Shown here: positions 61,633 through 64,000 of the stretch, one piece after another
Position numbering within the stretch: position 1 is the first letter of the stretch
Layout of the letters: every line of letters starts with the position of its first letter
NCBI GenBank assembly: GCA_019359285.1
Contig: JAHHHQ010000065.1
Location: 1 to 64,000 of the forward strand
Source: Nodosilinea sp. WJT8-NPBG4
Lineage (GTDB): Bacteria; Cyanobacteriota; Cyanobacteriia; Phormidesmidales; Phormidesmidaceae
DNA length: 64,000 bases
Direction of reading: 5' to 3'
The notes under the pieces: generated by a model
What the model was told of the DNA's origin: nothing
The model's input: only the letters and a program-made list of their open reading frames with translations
Databases searched by the model: none
Translations under genes and position numbers: made by a program

Positions 61633-63000
61633 ATGGCTGCGATCGCCACTGTCACCTCCTATGAATATGCAGCGGGCACCTGTACTCTGCGGCTGGTGGG
61701 AGAGCTTTCGCCCCTGAGTCAGATAACGGGCCGCCCGGTACTGGGGCGATCGCGGTTTCACCTGCAAGTGCAGGGAGACGATGCGCCCAGAGAAGCTAGA
61801 ACCCTCGCTAGCCGGGCCATGATTTTGGAGATTGGTGGCCGAGAGCCGCAGTTTTCAGCCCTCGCAGATTTGGTGCAAACCTATGTCCAGAATTATCTCA
61901 ATGCCGATGCGATCGCCGCTGGAGGAGCGGTTGCTCGGGGCGAAAATTCGCTTCAGCCCGTCGGGCTCACCCGCCATCGGCTCACCCTGGCTGTGCCCCC
62001 AGAGCCACCTAGAGTAGTTGAACTGTCTACACTGCAACTGTCTGACCTGGCCGATGCCCTAGAGCAGGCCGACAGCAATCTTCAGATCCTGCCCGACGCG
62101 GCAATGCCCAAAACTCGTCGAGTGCGCCCCAAACTGCCGCTTTGGCTGGGGTCTGTGGCGGCGGTGGGCATTGCCGCGTTGCTGGGTAACCAACTGCTTA
62201 CCACCGCCCCTAGCTCCGTAGTGCTTTCCCCTAGTAAGTCTCAGCCTACCAATGGGTCAACGACCCAGAATTCTGCCGATAACCCACAGCTAACCCCAGC
62301 CTCGCCTGTACCCCCCGCCGCCAATACTCCTACTGCGGAAGACTCTGCCCCTGTAACAGCAGGCGAGGCTCTGCCAGCGCCCATTACGACAGCGCCGACC
62401 AGTCCAGCGGTCCCCGCTCCAACTAGTCCAGGGGGCCCCTCAGGCAGTGAACCTGAGCCTGGAGCTCCCAAGACATCGCCACCGCCTGCCGCCGGCCCAG
62501 CCCTAGGTCAACCCTCCCAGACCGCGCCCGCTCCAACCCCCGCCTACCCAACCCAGGCTGAGGCGCGCGCTGGGGGCCAAGCCGTACCTGACGCAAGCAT
62601 AGCCACTGAACAGGCACCAAATGCTGCCCAGCCCGAGGCCCTAACGGCCCCGGCCAGCCCCGAAGCCTTTGACACTGGCCCCAGCATTGCCGCCACGACC
62701 GCCCCCGACTCTGCGATCGCCTGGATCAGCAACCTCACCCAAGCCCTTGAGCAGCAGTGGCGGCCTCCGGCAAACCTAGCCGCGCCCCTACGCTACCGCC
62801 TTGTTCTTGAGCCCGATGGCACCGTAACCGCCCTGGATCCTCTCAATGACTTCTCGGCTAGTTACCAAACCAATTCCACCCTGCCTCAGATCGGTGACAC
62901 CATCCCTGGAGTTGTCAGAGACGCATCGACCACAGTAGAGGTGCAGTTTTTGCCCACCGGAGCAGTCGTCGTGGTGCCGCCCGAAGAGCCTACCCCTTAG
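61633..63000 (+). CDS. DUF4335 domain-containing membrane protein
   Basis: 455 residues. The DUF4335 part (about 1-160) contains YEYAAGTCTLRLVGELSPLSQ, and VLGRSRFHLQVQGDD. One membrane helix (about 165-192, LPLWLGSVAAVGIAALLGNQ) follows, then about 170 residues rich in Pro, Ala, Ser and Thr, and a conserved-looking C-terminal domain of about 90 residues (LTQALEQQWRPPANLAAPLRYRL). The linker should be extended. It follows the DUF3038 gene closely and is convergent with the ferredoxin gene (2-bp gap). Confidence 0.85.
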   Translation: MAAIATVTSYEYAAGTCTLRLVGELSPLSQITGRPVLGRSRFHLQVQGDDAPREARTLASRAMILEIGGREPQFSALADLVQTYVQNYLNADAIAAGGAVARGENSLQPVGLTRHRLTLAVPPEPPRVVELSTLQLSDLADALEQADSNLQILPDAAMPKTRRVRPKLPLWLGSVAAVGIAALLGNQLLTTAPSSVVLSPSKSQPTNGSTTQNSADNPQLTPASPVPPAANTPTAEDSAPVTAGEALPAPITTAPTSPAVPAPTSPGGPSGSEPEPGAPKTSPPPAAGPALGQPSQTAPAPTPAYPTQAEARAGGQAVPDASIATEQAPNAAQPEALTAPASPEAFDTGPSIAATTAPDSAIAWISNLTQALEQQWRPPANLAAPLRYRLVLEPDGTVTALDPLNDFSASYQTNSTLPQIGDTIPGVVRDASTTVEVQFLPTGAVVVVPPEEPTP

Positions 63001-63002
63001 AA

Positions 63003-63470
63003 CTACTGGGGAGCTGCCCCTTGGGAACCAGTTTCTGGTCGGCGCTGGCTCTTGCGCTTAGCCTTGCGCATTTGCAGGGTTGACATGGCTTTATCTACCG
63101 GGAACCCTGCGACGGGAATGACCTGGTGCTTGCGATCGCGCTCTAGCTCCCTGAGCTCGGTGTAGTCGAGCCAGTGGATGCAGTCTACCGGGCAGGTATC
63201 GATCGCCTCTTGAATGAGCTCCTCAGAGTCGCCATCCTGGCGGTAAACGCGCGACCTGCCGTGGTCAGGCTCAATATAAAAGGTGTTGCGGGCCACGTGG
63301 GCGCAGTGCTTACAGCCAATGCAGGTAATTTCGTCAACATAGACGCCCTTTTGGCGCAGCTGACCGCCTAGCTCGGGTTCATAGCCGGTGCGGTCTTCTG
63401 TCTGGCGCAGGTGGCCACCAAGTTCGGGTTCAAAGCCAGTCGCACTGGGTTGCCCGTCAAACTGTGTCAT
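63003..63470 (-). CDS. Ferredoxin-like protein with 4Fe-4S site
   Basis: 155 residues from the ATG at 63470. Two copies of TG-F/Y-EPELGG-H/Q-LRQ form the N-terminus. The iron-sulfur part reads EITCIGCKHCAHVARNTFYI then DTCPVDCIHW: a CxxCxxC plus CP set for one 4Fe-4S cluster, with an extra Cys. The C-terminus is Lys/Arg/Gln-rich. This type occurs across cyanobacteria, often near ycf35-type genes, and its electron partners are not established. It lies downstream of ycf35 but behind a hairpin at 63520. Confidence 0.88.
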   Translation of the reverse strand: MTQFDGQPSATGFEPELGGHLRQTEDRTGYEPELGGQLRQKGVYVDEITCIGCKHCAHVARNTFYIEPDHGRSRVYRQDGDSEELIQEAIDTCPVDCIHWLDYTELRELERDRKHQVIPVAGFPVDKAMSTLQMRKAKRKSQRRPETGSQGAAPQ

Positions 63471-63519
63471 TGTGGTTGCTACTCGTGCTTTAGAACGCCC
63501 AATGCTGGGCCAATACAAA

Positions 63520-63543
63520 GAAAGGGGCCAAATAGCCCCTTTC
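63520..63543 (-). terminator. Hairpin between ycf35 and the ferredoxin gene
   Basis: GAAAGGGGC and GCCCCTTTC pair perfectly over nine bases with a six-base loop. On the minus strand it is followed by TTTGTATT. It may end or attenuate transcription from ycf35 before the ferredoxin gene. Confidence 0.6.
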
Positions 63544-63565
63544 TAATATTCAAAAGGTCAATGGG

Positions 63566-63958
63566 TTAGCCGTTCCAGCGCTGCACTACCAGCCGCACAG
63601 AACCATCTTCCCGCACCTGCTCCTCAGACAGCTGAAAGCCCTGGCGAGAGGTCTCAGCGACTACAGTGTTATAGGCATAGCGCTGGGTCACCTTGCTGAG
63701 AAACCCTTCAACAGTCAGCGGTTGCTGCCAATATTGCAGATCAGCCACCAGCTCATAGTCACTGGTTTCAGGGTTGCGGCGAAAGCCAATATCGTAGCCG
63801 TTGTCTTGGGCGATTACCACGTCGGCGGCTTGGGTTTGGCCTTGGTAGCCACGTACATCACAGGGGCCAGACTTCCAGTCGGTGCCCAGGTCATTCAAAG
63901 CCAGCTTTAGGGAATCTAGATTGCGAATTTTGGTTTTGATTTGGCTAAAGTGTGACAT
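63566..63958 (-). CDS. ycf35: Ycf35 / DUF1257 family protein
   Basis: 130 residues. The opening MSHFSQIKTKIRNLDSLKLA, and WQQPLTVEGFLSKVTQRYAYNTVVAE near the middle, are characteristic of DUF1257, a family conserved in cyanobacteria and plastid genomes. Function is unestablished. It precedes the ferredoxin gene by 95 bp on the same strand with a hairpin between, so the two may be partly coregulated. Confidence 0.92.
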   Translation of the reverse strand: MSHFSQIKTKIRNLDSLKLALNDLGTDWKSGPCDVRGYQGQTQAADVVIAQDNGYDIGFRRNPETSDYELVADLQYWQQPLTVEGFLSKVTQRYAYNTVVAETSRQGFQLSEEQVREDGSVRLVVQRWNG

Positions 63959-64000
63959 TTGCTAGGGGTGATAGTAGGGGACTCTAAGAATCGAAAAATT

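Overview
This 64 kb window is a piece of cyanobacterial chromosome. The evidence is apcD (allophycocyanin alpha-B), a ycf23 (DUF561) gene and a ycf35 (DUF1257) gene, the cyanobacterial pair DUF3038/DUF4335, a valyl-tRNA synthetase carrying the cyanobacterial CAAD membrane domain, a DnaK3-type Hsp70 with its DnaJ, and very frequent GCGATCGC (HIP1) octamers. Base composition looks moderately GC-rich, except for a more AT-rich stretch at roughly 13-19 kb. I infer a Leptolyngbya/Nodosilinea-like filamentous lineage, but the window alone does not prove genus.

Layout. 0-4 kb: the 3' end of an IS630-type transposase, then a large membrane protein with three TIR domains, a coiled coil, two WD40 blades and a TPR tail split off by a frameshift. 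4-7.4 kb: a DrrAB-like ABC exporter, a small secreted protein and a GUN4-domain protein. 7.5-13 kb: a TetR - adaptor - RND efflux operon. 13.6-18.9 kb: a SulP anion transporter overlapping a universal stress protein, rfbA and rfbB (rfbA with an apparent double frameshift), and a decayed SulP fragment. 18.9-29.5 kb: mostly housekeeping genes (histone-deacetylase-like enzyme, gyrA, a VOC protein, a 3'-5' exonuclease, CbiX chelatase, a K+ channel, FtsE, HemL, ApcD). 29.7-33.7 kb: dnaK/dnaJ, the DnaK having a roughly 360-residue tyrosine-rich tail.

33.9-41 kb: a Uma2 protein, a UPF0175/DUF3368 toxin-antitoxin-like pair, ValRS and a MATE transporter. 41-44 kb: the remnant of an OmpR-type response regulator immediately before an intact histidine kinase, then a solitary PstS. 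44-47 kb: dnaB interrupted by a large homing-endonuclease intein. 47-56 kb: DUF29, dienelactone hydrolase and Uma2 genes, then a CheR-PAS / CheB / CheB / PAS-histidine-kinase cluster around wrbA. 55.8-64 kb: Ycf23, a glycosyltransferase, LeuB, an esterase, Uma2, DUF3038-DUF4335, a ferredoxin and Ycf35.

Most genes are conventional. The items most worth a second look are the triple-TIR receptor-like protein, the DnaK with a pentapeptide-periodic prion-like tail, the compensating indels in rfbA, the dead response regulator beside a live kinase, the HTH insert in the DnaB intein, and C-rich heptamer-type repeats that lie directly against the start codons of four unrelated genes. No rRNA, tRNA or CRISPR array was recognised. 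All family calls are from reading the sequence without database searches.
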